Shown one piece after another: positions 1 to 6,773 of a stretch of DNA of 28,972 bases. Numbering within the stretch: the first letter of the stretch is position 1; each line of letters opens with the position of its first letter. The notes under the pieces were generated by a model. The model worked only from the letters and a program-made list of their open reading frames with translations, searched no databases and was not told where the DNA came from. Both the position numbers and the translations under genes were made by a program. Origin of the DNA: JACTMJ01 sp039812845. Its GTDB lineage: Bacteria > Acidobacteriota > Terriglobia > Bryobacterales > Bryobacteraceae. The stretch is from positions 1 through 28,972 of the forward strand of contig JBDIBK010000046.1 of NCBI GenBank assembly GCA_039812845.1, read 5' to 3'.

Positions 1-452
1 AGGTGCGCGGGGACGCCCCAGAAGGTCTCCTCCGAAATCGTCCACACGCCATTCACGATCTCATCCACAAAGCGCCCCTTGCCTTCCGCGCACTCGGCGA
101 GCGCAAGGCGGGCGAGCTTCGAGCGTCTCCCGAAGGAGAGCGCTTCGAAGTGAGACCGGTTTCCGTTGCGCGCGAACTCCAGGGCGGCCGTCGCCGGCAG
201 AGCCGGCCAGGGCTCATTCAACTCGCGCTCCCCGGCACCGACGAGTGCGGAGCGGGCATCGGCGGGCAGGGCCTCCCATGCCGCACGCTCTCCGGCTTTC
301 GGATACGGCCGAAACGGGCCGCGCAAGGCTGCGTGCAACTGCGCGGCGCTCCAGAGCGAACCGAGCAAGCCGCGCTTGGCCGGCCCTTGCGCGGATGCCT
401 GCGTATGCGCCGCAAGCACGGCTGCGCCGCCGAGAAAGCCGCGTCGAGTCAT
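1..452 (-). CDS. Heparinase II/III-like exported protein, N-terminal part (gene runs off the left edge)
   Basis: About 150 residues are visible, from an ATG at 452 to the window edge without a stop. The leader has a twin-arginine motif (TRRGFLGG) followed by a short Ala/Val-rich stretch ending near ASA at residues 19-21, which suggests Tat export. Next comes a helical region rich in Trp and Pro with signature-like segments: LPATAALEF, RNGNRSHFEAL, LAECAEGKGRFVDEI and TISEETFWGVPAHL. These resemble the N-terminal alpha/alpha-toroid of heparinase II/III-like proteins that bacteria of the Solibacter type carry in many copies. The family acts as polysaccharide lyases in the periplasm; the catalytic residues lie outside the window, so substrate and activity are unknown. 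A GGGAG Shine-Dalgarno sequence sits about 6 nt upstream of the ATG. The alpha/beta hydrolase gene ends 119 bp upstream on the same strand. Confidence 0.75.
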   Translation of the reverse strand, partial: MTRRGFLGGAAVLAAHTQASAQGPAKRGLLGSLWSAAQLHAALRGPFRPYPKAGERAAWEALPADARSALVGAGERELNEPWPALPATAALEFARNGNRSHFEALSFGRRSKLARLALAECAEGKGRFVDEIVNGVWTISEETFWGVPAH

Positions 453-571
453 CGTTGTCTCCCTTCTCAAATCACATCCACGCTACCAAAGCCGAAAACC
501 CGCCACACAACGCTCAAACGCTTGGCAGGCGCACATCACCGCGCCCCGCGCCATCTCAAGGCCGCGGCTGG

Positions 572-1498
572 CTATGCCTGCGCCAGTTGGCGCTCAAGGA
601 AGCCGTAGCACCGCTCGCGGACCTCCGGCGGAAAGTCATGCCCGCAATCGGGATGCTCCACCACCAGCCGCGCGGCGTCGCGATAGTGGGGGCGCACGGC
701 GCGGATGCAATCGTCCACCCCGCCCGCATCGAAGTTCTCATCGTGAAGCGGGGCATTGACGAAGAGCGGGCGCGGCGCGATCAGCCGCAGCACATCGGGA
801 AAGTCGAAGGGCATTCGCTTCGGGTCGCATCCGTAGACACTCTCGATGCGCGGCATGTAGCCCTTGTGGCTCCAGCCCTTCAGGTCTCCGCCGTAGTATT
901 TCGCGAAGGAAGTGAAGCCGCAGCTTGTGGCCACGGCCAGGATGCGCTCCTCGAACGCGGCAAGGAAGAGGGCGTTGTGGCCGCCCAGGCTGTGGCCGAT
1001 CGCCGCCACACCCTTCACTCCCGCCAGCCTTGAGAGCAGCCGCGCCGCCTGCCGGTGATTCACGATGCCCTTCATCGTGGCGCTCGCGTAGCCCATCGCA
1101 TACACGTCCAGCTTGTATTCGCCGAAGTTCGGGTAGTCGGGTGTCAGTGTGACGAAACCGCGCTCGGCGAGTTCCCGCGCGTAGTGCAGATTCGGCAATC
1201 CTCCCAGGCCCGCCGGTTCCTCCTTGCCAATGCGTGTGGTCTGGTGCAGGCAGAGCGCCGCGCGGCGGGCCTTCCCCTGTGTGGGCCGCAGCAGCCACGC
1301 CGGCGTCCAATCGCCCGGCTCGGCTTCAAAGCGAATCTTCGTGCGCGTCAGCGCGCCCTCCCGCGCCTCCAGAACCACCTCGTACCGGGGCACCCCGCCC
1401 AGCCGCTTCATCGGGCCCATCACCCGTTCCATCCGGCCAATCGCCTCGCGCCGCCAACCGAACGCGAGAGCCGCAACAAATTCCCGCCTTGTCGCCAT
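572..1498 (-). CDS. Alpha/beta hydrolase (dienelactone hydrolase / acetyl-xylan-esterase-like)
   Basis: A 308-residue protein when started at the ATG at 1498; an in-frame start at 1522 would add eight residues. The alpha/beta-hydrolase fold is supported by the nucleophile elbow GHSLGG (Ser170), a probable acid in LHDENFD (Asp253) and a late catalytic His in DCGHDFP (His287). An upstream strand-turn with LCLHQTT (about residues 82-88) could supply the oxyanion hole. The N-terminus (TRREFVAALAF) looks Tat-like, but its hydrophobic stretch is short, so export is uncertain. Size and motif layout fit the dienelactone hydrolase/acetyl esterase group common beside carbohydrate-degrading genes, and the downstream heparinase-like gene on the same strand agrees with a role in deacylating polysaccharides or xenobiotics. 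The exact substrate cannot be read from the sequence. Confidence 0.85.
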   Translation of the reverse strand: MATRREFVAALAFGWRREAIGRMERVMGPMKRLGGVPRYEVVLEAREGALTRTKIRFEAEPGDWTPAWLLRPTQGKARRAALCLHQTTRIGKEEPAGLGGLPNLHYARELAERGFVTLTPDYPNFGEYKLDVYAMGYASATMKGIVNHRQAARLLSRLAGVKGVAAIGHSLGGHNALFLAAFEERILAVATSCGFTSFAKYYGGDLKGWSHKGYMPRIESVYGCDPKRMPFDFPDVLRLIAPRPLFVNAPLHDENFDAGGVDDCIRAVRPHYRDAARLVVEHPDCGHDFPPEVRERCYGFLERQLAQA

Positions 1499-1634
1499 CA
1501 GAACAGCATCCCTCACTTCCAACCCCTACGGAGCGGCTGCGGCTTCGATTTCCGCGCGTTCCCAACGGAGTTCGTATCCGCCTTGCGCGCCGGTTTCACG
1601 CCCAAAGCGTTTCCACGCTTAAGCCGCTTCGCCC

Positions 1635-2993
1635 TCACTCTCTCGGTTCCCGATTCACCCCCTCACCGCCCCGCTCACGCCCATACTGCCGCACAATCCC
1701 ATCGATCGTTGGCAATCCACGGCCTTCCTCCGCGCTGGGGTAATATCCCACCCCGGGCCGGTTGGCTTTGGCCACGATATCCACGGTCCACGGCTCCCCT
1801 TCGCGGAGCGCAAGCCCGCGCAATACCTCGTTCAGCCTCGCCGCGGAGACCTGGGGCGCGATATGGGTGAGAGCCCAGGGGCGCGGTGCAAACTCTTCCC
1901 AATGGTCGCGGAAGTAGAGCAGTTCGTTCGCCAGTGACGGCAGATCGAACAGCCGCCCGGTCTGCGGGACGATATGCTCGGTGCGGACGCCGATGTGGCC
2001 GCGCATCACCAGGCCGGGAACGCCCGCGAAGAAGCCCTCGAAGATCCCCCGGTTTCCGCCCTCCTGTCGCGAAAGCAGCACGTTCACTCTTGCCTGATTC
2101 AGCGCGCGGTTCACTTCGGCCGCGGGCAGATCCTCCAGGATGTCGAACTGCCCGCCCATTCCATGCGCCTCAATGCTCCGCAGAATCGCTTCGCGCCCCC
2201 GGTCAAGGCGCGTGTTGAGCGCCAGCAGCGCGACGCGAAAGCGCGGATCGCCCATGCGGCGCAGTGCGCGAAGCAGCAGGTCGTGGCGCTTCACATGGTT
2301 CCACCGGGCAATGAGCACGGCGTCGTACCGTTTGGGCTCGGAGGGCAGCGGCCGAAACACGGATGGGTCCACCCAATCGCCAGGCCCCAGGCCGATGGCG
2401 ATCAAATTCTGCCCGATCGCATTGATGAATTCGCGGTCGCCCTCGAACGGCGCGAGGATGACGATCGGGTGCTTCCGGTACCGGGTAAAGGAAAGGTACG
2501 CGAGTTGGGAATAGCCGGTCCAGCTTGGTTCCAGCACAATCCGGTAGTGTTCCAGCAGTGCGTCCATGTTCACCGCGCGCTGGAAGGCCGCGATCCGGTG
2601 CGAATACTTGAGGAGAATCACCCCCTTCTCAATGCCGCCGTCTTTCCGGATAGGGGCTTTCAGCACAATCCCCGCGCTATCGGCGGACTGACAATCCAGG
2701 GGAGTCCTATTGAACCCCACGGGCGGCAACGCTTCCGGCGCCTGAAGGGAGGCGGCGATGGCCGACGTGAGCCTCCGCGTCCTCGTTGCTTCGCTGGGTC
2801 GCCGGGGGACCGTCCAGCCCCTCGCCGCGATTCGGTGGGCCACCGTCAGCAGCCACAGCGCCCGCGAGCGGTCAAAGGGCCGAAGCAGCGCCGCAAGCAG
2901 CGTGACTGCCGCTGCCGCGGGGCGAATAAACCACGGGCGGAAGCTGATGTCCAACCCGAGACACTGCAGCCGATATTTCGCTCCGGACATCAT
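1635..2993 (-). CDS. Glycosyltransferase, GT-B fold (GT4-like)
   Basis: A 452-residue protein. It has a hydrophobic N-terminal segment (about residues 22-40) that could anchor it to the inner membrane, an acceptor-side domain, and a C-terminal nucleotide-sugar domain. In the C-terminal domain DAVLIARWNHVKRHDLLLRAL (about 224-244, strand plus helix) and EGGNRGIFE (Glu311 to Glu319, an E-X7-E arrangement typical of retaining GT4 enzymes) are visible, followed by FFAGVPGLV. It probably transfers a sugar from a nucleotide donor to an envelope glycan or lipid acceptor on the cytoplasmic side; donor and acceptor are unknown. It starts with tandem ATG codons at 2993. It is divergent from the FkbM methyltransferase, with only 58 bp between starts, so the two may share a control region and a job in surface glycan modification. 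Confidence 0.85.
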   Translation of the reverse strand: MMSGAKYRLQCLGLDISFRPWFIRPAAAAVTLLAALLRPFDRSRALWLLTVAHRIAARGWTVPRRPSEATRTRRLTSAIAASLQAPEALPPVGFNRTPLDCQSADSAGIVLKAPIRKDGGIEKGVILLKYSHRIAAFQRAVNMDALLEHYRIVLEPSWTGYSQLAYLSFTRYRKHPIVILAPFEGDREFINAIGQNLIAIGLGPGDWVDPSVFRPLPSEPKRYDAVLIARWNHVKRHDLLLRALRRMGDPRFRVALLALNTRLDRGREAILRSIEAHGMGGQFDILEDLPAAEVNRALNQARVNVLLSRQEGGNRGIFEGFFAGVPGLVMRGHIGVRTEHIVPQTGRLFDLPSLANELLYFRDHWEEFAPRPWALTHIAPQVSAARLNEVLRGLALREGEPWTVDIVAKANRPGVGYYPSAEEGRGLPTIDGIVRQYGRERGGEGVNREPRE

Positions 2994-3051
2994 CCGCTAA
3001 GACCCAAACCACCTCGGAGAAGACCCGGACGGCATCTGAGAAGATGGTACC

Positions 3052-4089
3052 GTGAGTTCCACGGCAAGTTCCGGCTTGGAGATGGTGCGCCGTGCGCTGC
3101 GGCACGCTCCCGGATTGCAATTTCTGGCTGAATGCGCGTACCGCTCCCCCGGATCCTGGCTGTTTCGCGGCGACAATCTGGAGTGGCTTCGCGAGGAGGC
3201 GCTGGTTGCGCAGCTCCCCCGCGCGTACCGTGTTTTCGCCCGCTACTGCACGGCGCTTGGCCCGAATCCTATTGGCGCGGAGTTGCTTCTTCGAACCATC
3301 ATTCGTCGGCGCAGCCGGCAGGGTGAAGACTCCGTCGTGGCAATGGAGATCCACGGAGCAATGGTTTGCCTTGACCTCCGCGACCCTCGCTTTCTGGCCA
3401 TCCCAAACGAGATCCGCAAAGGTCTCCCCCGGCTCCTGCAGCGATTTCTGCACCCCGGAGACACCTTTCTCGATATCGGGGCCAACCACGGAACCTTCGC
3501 CGTCACCGCCGCCCGGCTGGTGGGCGCGAGCGGACGGGTGATCGCCATTGAGCCCCAGGAGCGCCTCGCGAACCTCGTCGGGCGGTCTCTCGCATCCGGC
3601 GAAGCGCCGTATGCCGTTCACCAGGTCGCCTGCGGCCGCGAGCCTGGCGAGACCGATTTGTACGTGCCGGAAGCGAGTTCGGGCGCGGCCGGGCTTCACA
3701 AGTCCTATTCCGCCAGCACGCTCCATCGCACCGCCCGCGTCCGCGTAATCCGGCTGGATGATTTGGCGGCGTCCGAATCCATGCCCGGCAAGGTTCTGGT
3801 GAAGATCGACGTCGAAGGGAATGAGAGCAATTGCCTGCGGGGCGCAACCCGGTTCCTAGCGGAGCGCCGCCCCCCGATGCTGATCGAACTCAATCCGCGA
3901 GCCCTCAGCGCCGCGGGCAGCTCCGTGTCAGAACTCGCGAGCATCCTCCAGAACCTCGGCTACCGCCGCTGCCTGCGCGGCCCCGATCTCAACCAGCAAT
4001 CTCCCCTAACCCCTGACCTCACCGACGGCAACATCCTCGCCCTTCATGGCAATGAAGATCCCCACCCCTCCGCGCCAACCCTCCCCTAA
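3052..4089 (+). CDS. FkbM family SAM-dependent methyltransferase
   Basis: A 345-residue protein with a GTG start at 3052; an ATG at 3082 is an alternative. The Rossmann SAM-binding motif DIGANHGTFA lies at residues 141-150, followed by the acidic strand end IAIEP (163-167). The FkbM signature KIDVEGNE lies at 251-258, and MLIELNP is further on. The first 135 residues are a helical region of the kind seen in other FkbM proteins linked to glycan loci. The family O-methylates sugars or polyketides. Divergent placement beside a glycosyltransferase suggests methylation of a glycan, which is an inference. The C-terminus ends in a Pro-rich low-complexity tail (HPSAPTLP) next to the degraded patch at 4090-5009, so the last residues may not be ancestral. 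Confidence 0.88.
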   Translation: MSSTASSGLEMVRRALRHAPGLQFLAECAYRSPGSWLFRGDNLEWLREEALVAQLPRAYRVFARYCTALGPNPIGAELLLRTIIRRRSRQGEDSVVAMEIHGAMVCLDLRDPRFLAIPNEIRKGLPRLLQRFLHPGDTFLDIGANHGTFAVTAARLVGASGRVIAIEPQERLANLVGRSLASGEAPYAVHQVACGREPGETDLYVPEASSGAAGLHKSYSASTLHRTARVRVIRLDDLAASESMPGKVLVKIDVEGNESNCLRGATRFLAERRPPMLIELNPRALSAAGSSVSELASILQNLGYRRCLRGPDLNQQSPLTPDLTDGNILALHGNEDPHPSAPTLP

Positions 4090-4403
4090 CCTCGGCCGAA
4101 AGCGAACTTGCGACATGAGCGAGCCGGGTGCCTGATCTCCCATTGTGTCTCCAGAACGGATTGAAAACCCCGGCAGAATTGGCATAAACCGGCAGAGCCT
4201 GTCGGAATGAACGATTTTTCGCGTCAAAACACACAATATGCAGTAGTCGTTCATTATGGTTACCGCAATATATGGGCACCAAAGATTTCATTCCGACAGG
4301 CTCGGCACGCATCCCGAAATCTTCGGCACCCCCTCAAGCGAACATCCACGCAGATCGGCAAGTCTAAGACATTCCCAGCTCACGCCGCGTCAGTGACCGG
4401 AGA
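4090..4403. other. Gene-free stretch holding a MITE-like element
   Basis: No credible coding sequence was found in either strand between the FkbM gene and the Fic remnant. Composition is visibly less GC-rich than the neighbouring genes, especially 4205-4290, where runs such as atttttc and acacaatatgc occur. The stretch contains the inverted-repeat element described separately and short repeats of cggcaga just before it. The short frames at 4006-4254, 4019-4312 and 4207-4443 have no recognisable family content. Confidence 0.6.
4191..4307. mobile_element. Candidate MITE: 109-bp element with 17-bp terminal inverted repeats and GGCA flanks
   Basis: The left arm at 4195-4211 (gagcctgtcggaatgaa) and the right arm at 4287-4303 (ttcattccgacaggctc) are perfect reverse complements over 17 bp. 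GGCA occurs immediately outside both arms (4191-4194 and 4304-4307), as expected for a 4-bp target-site duplication. The 75-bp interior is AT-rich, non-coding, and contains a further copy of cgttcatt (about 4248-4255) that can pair with aatgaacg near the left arm. The size, terminal repeats and flanking duplication together fit a non-autonomous miniature transposable element; no transposase lies in the window. Copy number elsewhere in the genome is unknown. Confidence 0.55.
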
Positions 4404-4441
4404 AAGGATAACCAGATACGGCGTTGTATCTGGTTATCCTT
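4404..4441. repeat. Perfect 16-bp inverted repeat (hairpin with 6-nt loop)
   Basis: The arm 4404-4419 (aaggataaccagatac) is an exact reverse complement of 4426-4441 (gtatctggttatcctt), separated by ggcgtt. The stem has no following T-run on either strand, so it is not a classical intrinsic terminator. It lies exactly where Fic-family similarity of the adjacent pseudogene stops (last family-like codon at 4442-4444), so it probably marks an insertion, deletion or recombination junction. Confidence 0.8.
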
Positions 4442-4875
4442 GATTCTTCGGCTCGCGCTGTCGCGGATGACGATATGACGGTCACGGAATGCGGTGGGCC
4501 TGGCTCGCGTGCGCCCCTCGGCCAACACCAAGGCATGGAGCATCCGGATATGTGTCTCGGACACCGCCGCTCCCGCGATTGCCAGTTGTTCGGTTTTCTC
4601 CAGCGCGGCGCAATACCGGAGCACTTCCCTCTCATCGCGTTCGCAGCCCGGGAAATGCTGGTTGGCCGCGACTACTGTGGATGCCTGTTCCTGAGTCAGC
4701 CGGCTCCCTTCGATCCTGGTTGACAAAAGGGGGTGAAGAGCCGGGCAGTCTCGCTGAGGGTTGGGAGCACGGAAAGAGTGATAGGCAGGCCGTCTATCGC
4801 CGGCCGCGCCGCTTGGATCCGCATGAGCAGGGTAACGATCTTCGGAGTGATGGTGAACTTCGGCTCAAAAGGCAT
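4442..4875 (-). pseudogene. Fic-family protein remnant: frameshifted and truncated before the catalytic core
   Basis: From an ATG at 4875 the first frame reads MPFEPKFTITPK, then MRIQAARPAIDGLP and LSETARLFTPF, which is the typical N-terminus of Fic-family AMP-transferase-like proteins. After 50 residues the reading shifts by one base in the run C5T4 (about 4725-4733). The next frame continues with STRIEGSRLTQEQ, GCERDEREVLRYCAALE, ETHIRMLHALVL and RDRHIVIRDSAS, all in the order expected for the Fic N-terminal domain. Similarity ends abruptly at 4442, exactly at the 16-bp hairpin. The catalytic HPFxxGNGR motif and the whole C-terminal domain are absent. The remnant can therefore have no AMPylation activity. 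The single frameshift could be a sequencing error, but the truncation could not. Confidence 0.8.
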
Positions 4876-5009
4876 GGCAACGGCAGTCTGTCGGCAGCAT
4901 CGGCTGCCGCTAAACTTCCGTTAGCCCAAGCGGTGCCGTGAAGGCGATGAAACAGCGGCGATTCCGTGAGGACGAAATAGACAGGATGGCGGATCTGGCG
5001 ATGGGGGCG

Positions 5010-5798
5010 TCAGGGTTGAATCTGCGCCACTTCGAAATGCATGCCGTCGAGGCGGTGGCGGAAGTGGCCGCCCCAGTAGAAGCCGTGCTGGTTGGCGATG
5101 CCGACCAGTTCACGGACGCAGCCTTCTTCCCCCAGGAGGGCGGGCACGGCGGCAAGCTTGTTCCACCTGGCGTTGATGTCGAAGGCGTTACCGAAGGCGT
5201 GATTGCTGAGCAGGGAGCGGCTGCCGCGAACGAATCGGGGGACGTAGCTGCCGTCGAAGGTTCGCACGCGGTTCAGGAGCCCGGCGTCCTGCCATGCCTG
5301 CCAGAGGCGCACGACCTGCGGCGCGGCGAGGCGGTGGAACTGGATATCTCCGTTGCGTTTGGCATTCTTGAAACCGGCCAGTTGCGGCACGTTCACCCAG
5401 ACGATGTTTTCTTCCTCCCAGTTGCCCAGGACCTTCACGGCGTCCGCGTCGTGCGGCAGCGGGGCGGACTCGAACTCATAGCGGCCGAAGACGGCCTGGC
5501 GCTCCGCGTTGGTCACCAGCGGGCCGAATGCGGGAGGTGCCGGGAAGTTGGGGCCGCTCTCGCTCAAATCGTCGTCGCGGGTGGCGTCGAAACCGAGCAG
5601 CATCGCCTGCCCGTAGCACTGGTTGCCGACGATGCCATCCGCCGTGAGCCGCCAGCGGGTCTGGAACGCGCGGGTGGCGGAATCGGTGCCCGGCCCGAAA
5701 TCGCCGTCCACGGGGCCGGAATAAAAACCCTGCCCAATCAAAAAAAGCTGCCAGCGGCGCACCGGTGCACCGCTCGAACCCAACCGCAAAACGCGCAT
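5010..5798 (-). CDS. Peptidoglycan-binding domain plus M15 (VanY-like) D,D-peptidase; endolysin-like
   Basis: A 262-residue protein with two domains. Residues 1-70 are a PG_binding_1 repeat (LRLGSSGAPVRRWQLFL, VDGDFGPGTDSATRAFQ, DGIVG). Residues about 120-260 are an M15 metallopeptidase with zinc ligands in SNHAFGNAFDIN (His200 and Asp207, the HxxxxxxD pattern) and DGMHFEV (His254). The family cleaves peptide cross-links or stem peptides of peptidoglycan. There is no signal peptide or membrane segment at the N-terminus, which begins directly with the binding domain. That layout is usual for phage endolysins and for enzymes released by a holin or a non-Sec route. It ends 134 bp from the Fic remnant, in the same patch as the MITE-like element. 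The EF-hand hydrolase gene lies 65 bp upstream on the same strand. Confidence 0.88.
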   Translation of the reverse strand: MRVLRLGSSGAPVRRWQLFLIGQGFYSGPVDGDFGPGTDSATRAFQTRWRLTADGIVGNQCYGQAMLLGFDATRDDDLSESGPNFPAPPAFGPLVTNAERQAVFGRYEFESAPLPHDADAVKVLGNWEEENIVWVNVPQLAGFKNAKRNGDIQFHRLAAPQVVRLWQAWQDAGLLNRVRTFDGSYVPRFVRGSRSLLSNHAFGNAFDINARWNKLAAVPALLGEEGCVRELVGIANQHGFYWGGHFRHRLDGMHFEVAQIQP

Positions 5799-5863
5799 GG
5801 GCCGATGCTAGCAGATTTTCTTCCCGGTGCCGGGGGATCGCCCATCGGGGAGTATGGCGGGCG

Positions 5864-6703
5864 CTAGCGCGAGACGTTCGAGAGCGCGGAGGAGGGCTGT
5901 TTGCGATCCTCCGGAATGGCATCGAGCACGGCTTTGCGCACCATGTCGCGCACATGCTGGTCGTACTCGATTTTCAGGTGGGAGCCGATGAAGGCGCGGC
6001 GGATCCAGGGCTCATCGGCGTAATCCTGCACGCCGAGATCGTCGACATCCTTGCCCCGGTAGTAGAAGCGTTGGTTGCCGAGGATGCGGGTGCGGGCGGG
6101 ATCTTCCGCAGCGAAATCGCCTTCTCCCTTGATGAAGAGATGATCGCGCTGATAGATGTTCAGGGCGGCATGCACGTTGGGAGGGACCAGGCTGGCGCCG
6201 GAGCCATAGCTGTCGATACAAACGAGCAGCAGCACGGGGATGCCTTCCTTACCCAATTCCCGCGCATAGCGGACCGCCGCCGAACCTCCAAGGCTTTGGC
6301 CGTAGAGGATGAGGCGGGCGCCGGCCTTCTCCTCGGCGTCGAGCGTGCCATCGCGGTTGGTGTCGAATGCCTTCTGGAGCAACTCGCGGGCGAGTTCCAT
6401 GCGATGATTCTCGACGGTCTCCGCGTAAACGCCCGGATAGTGCTTGTCTCGCACTTGGAGGGCGACCCAGCGGACAATGCGCTCTCTATCCCAGCGCTCC
6501 CAGCCGCCGACGATTCCGAGCACGAGCACGTCGCCCTTCTTGAGGGGCAGCGGCGCAGTGAAATCGCTGAACTCCTGATATTTGCTGGAGGCGAGGGCTT
6601 GCGGGCCGAGCGCCAACAGGCAGGCCAGCACCTGGAATGCGATGACTGCGGTGAAGGGTATCTGACGAACTGCGTGCCAGAGGCGCATGGTGGACAATTC
6701 CAT
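5864..6703 (-). CDS. Exported alpha/beta-hydrolase-like protein carrying an EF-hand loop
   Basis: A 279-residue protein from the ATG at 6703, or 274 from the ATG at 6688. A signal peptide or anchor covers about residues 15-38 (FTAVIAFQVLACLLAL, then ALA|SS). The body has LVLGIVGGWERW and the nucleophile-elbow motif LILYGQSLGGSAA (Ser137), as in serine alpha/beta hydrolases; LLLVCIDSYG follows as the next strand. Between the first strand and the elbow sits a canonical EF-hand loop, DTNRDGTLDAEE (residues 114-125), with D-x-N-x-D-G spacing, so calcium binding is likely. A late His-containing segment (IGSHLKIEYDQHVRDMV) could hold the catalytic histidine. Similar proteins of this layout are found in Acidobacteriota as uncharacterised lipase-like proteins. 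It lies 70 bp downstream of the Na/Pi symporter gene. The substrate is unknown. Confidence 0.78.
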   Translation of the reverse strand: MELSTMRLWHAVRQIPFTAVIAFQVLACLLALGPQALASSKYQEFSDFTAPLPLKKGDVLVLGIVGGWERWDRERIVRWVALQVRDKHYPGVYAETVENHRMELARELLQKAFDTNRDGTLDAEEKAGARLILYGQSLGGSAAVRYARELGKEGIPVLLLVCIDSYGSGASLVPPNVHAALNIYQRDHLFIKGEGDFAAEDPARTRILGNQRFYYRGKDVDDLGVQDYADEPWIRRAFIGSHLKIEYDQHVRDMVRKAVLDAIPEDRKQPSSALSNVSR

Positions 6704-6773
6704 TCTCGGCCGCGGGGGGCCCGACTTCAACCGCACATGGGGGACGCGCGCGGGGTACGCGGCGGGAACGCGG

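Noticed and set aside
4019..4443. Short frames within the MITE-like region as small genes
   Set aside because: They run across the inverted repeats, have no Shine-Dalgarno or family pattern, and end at random positions.
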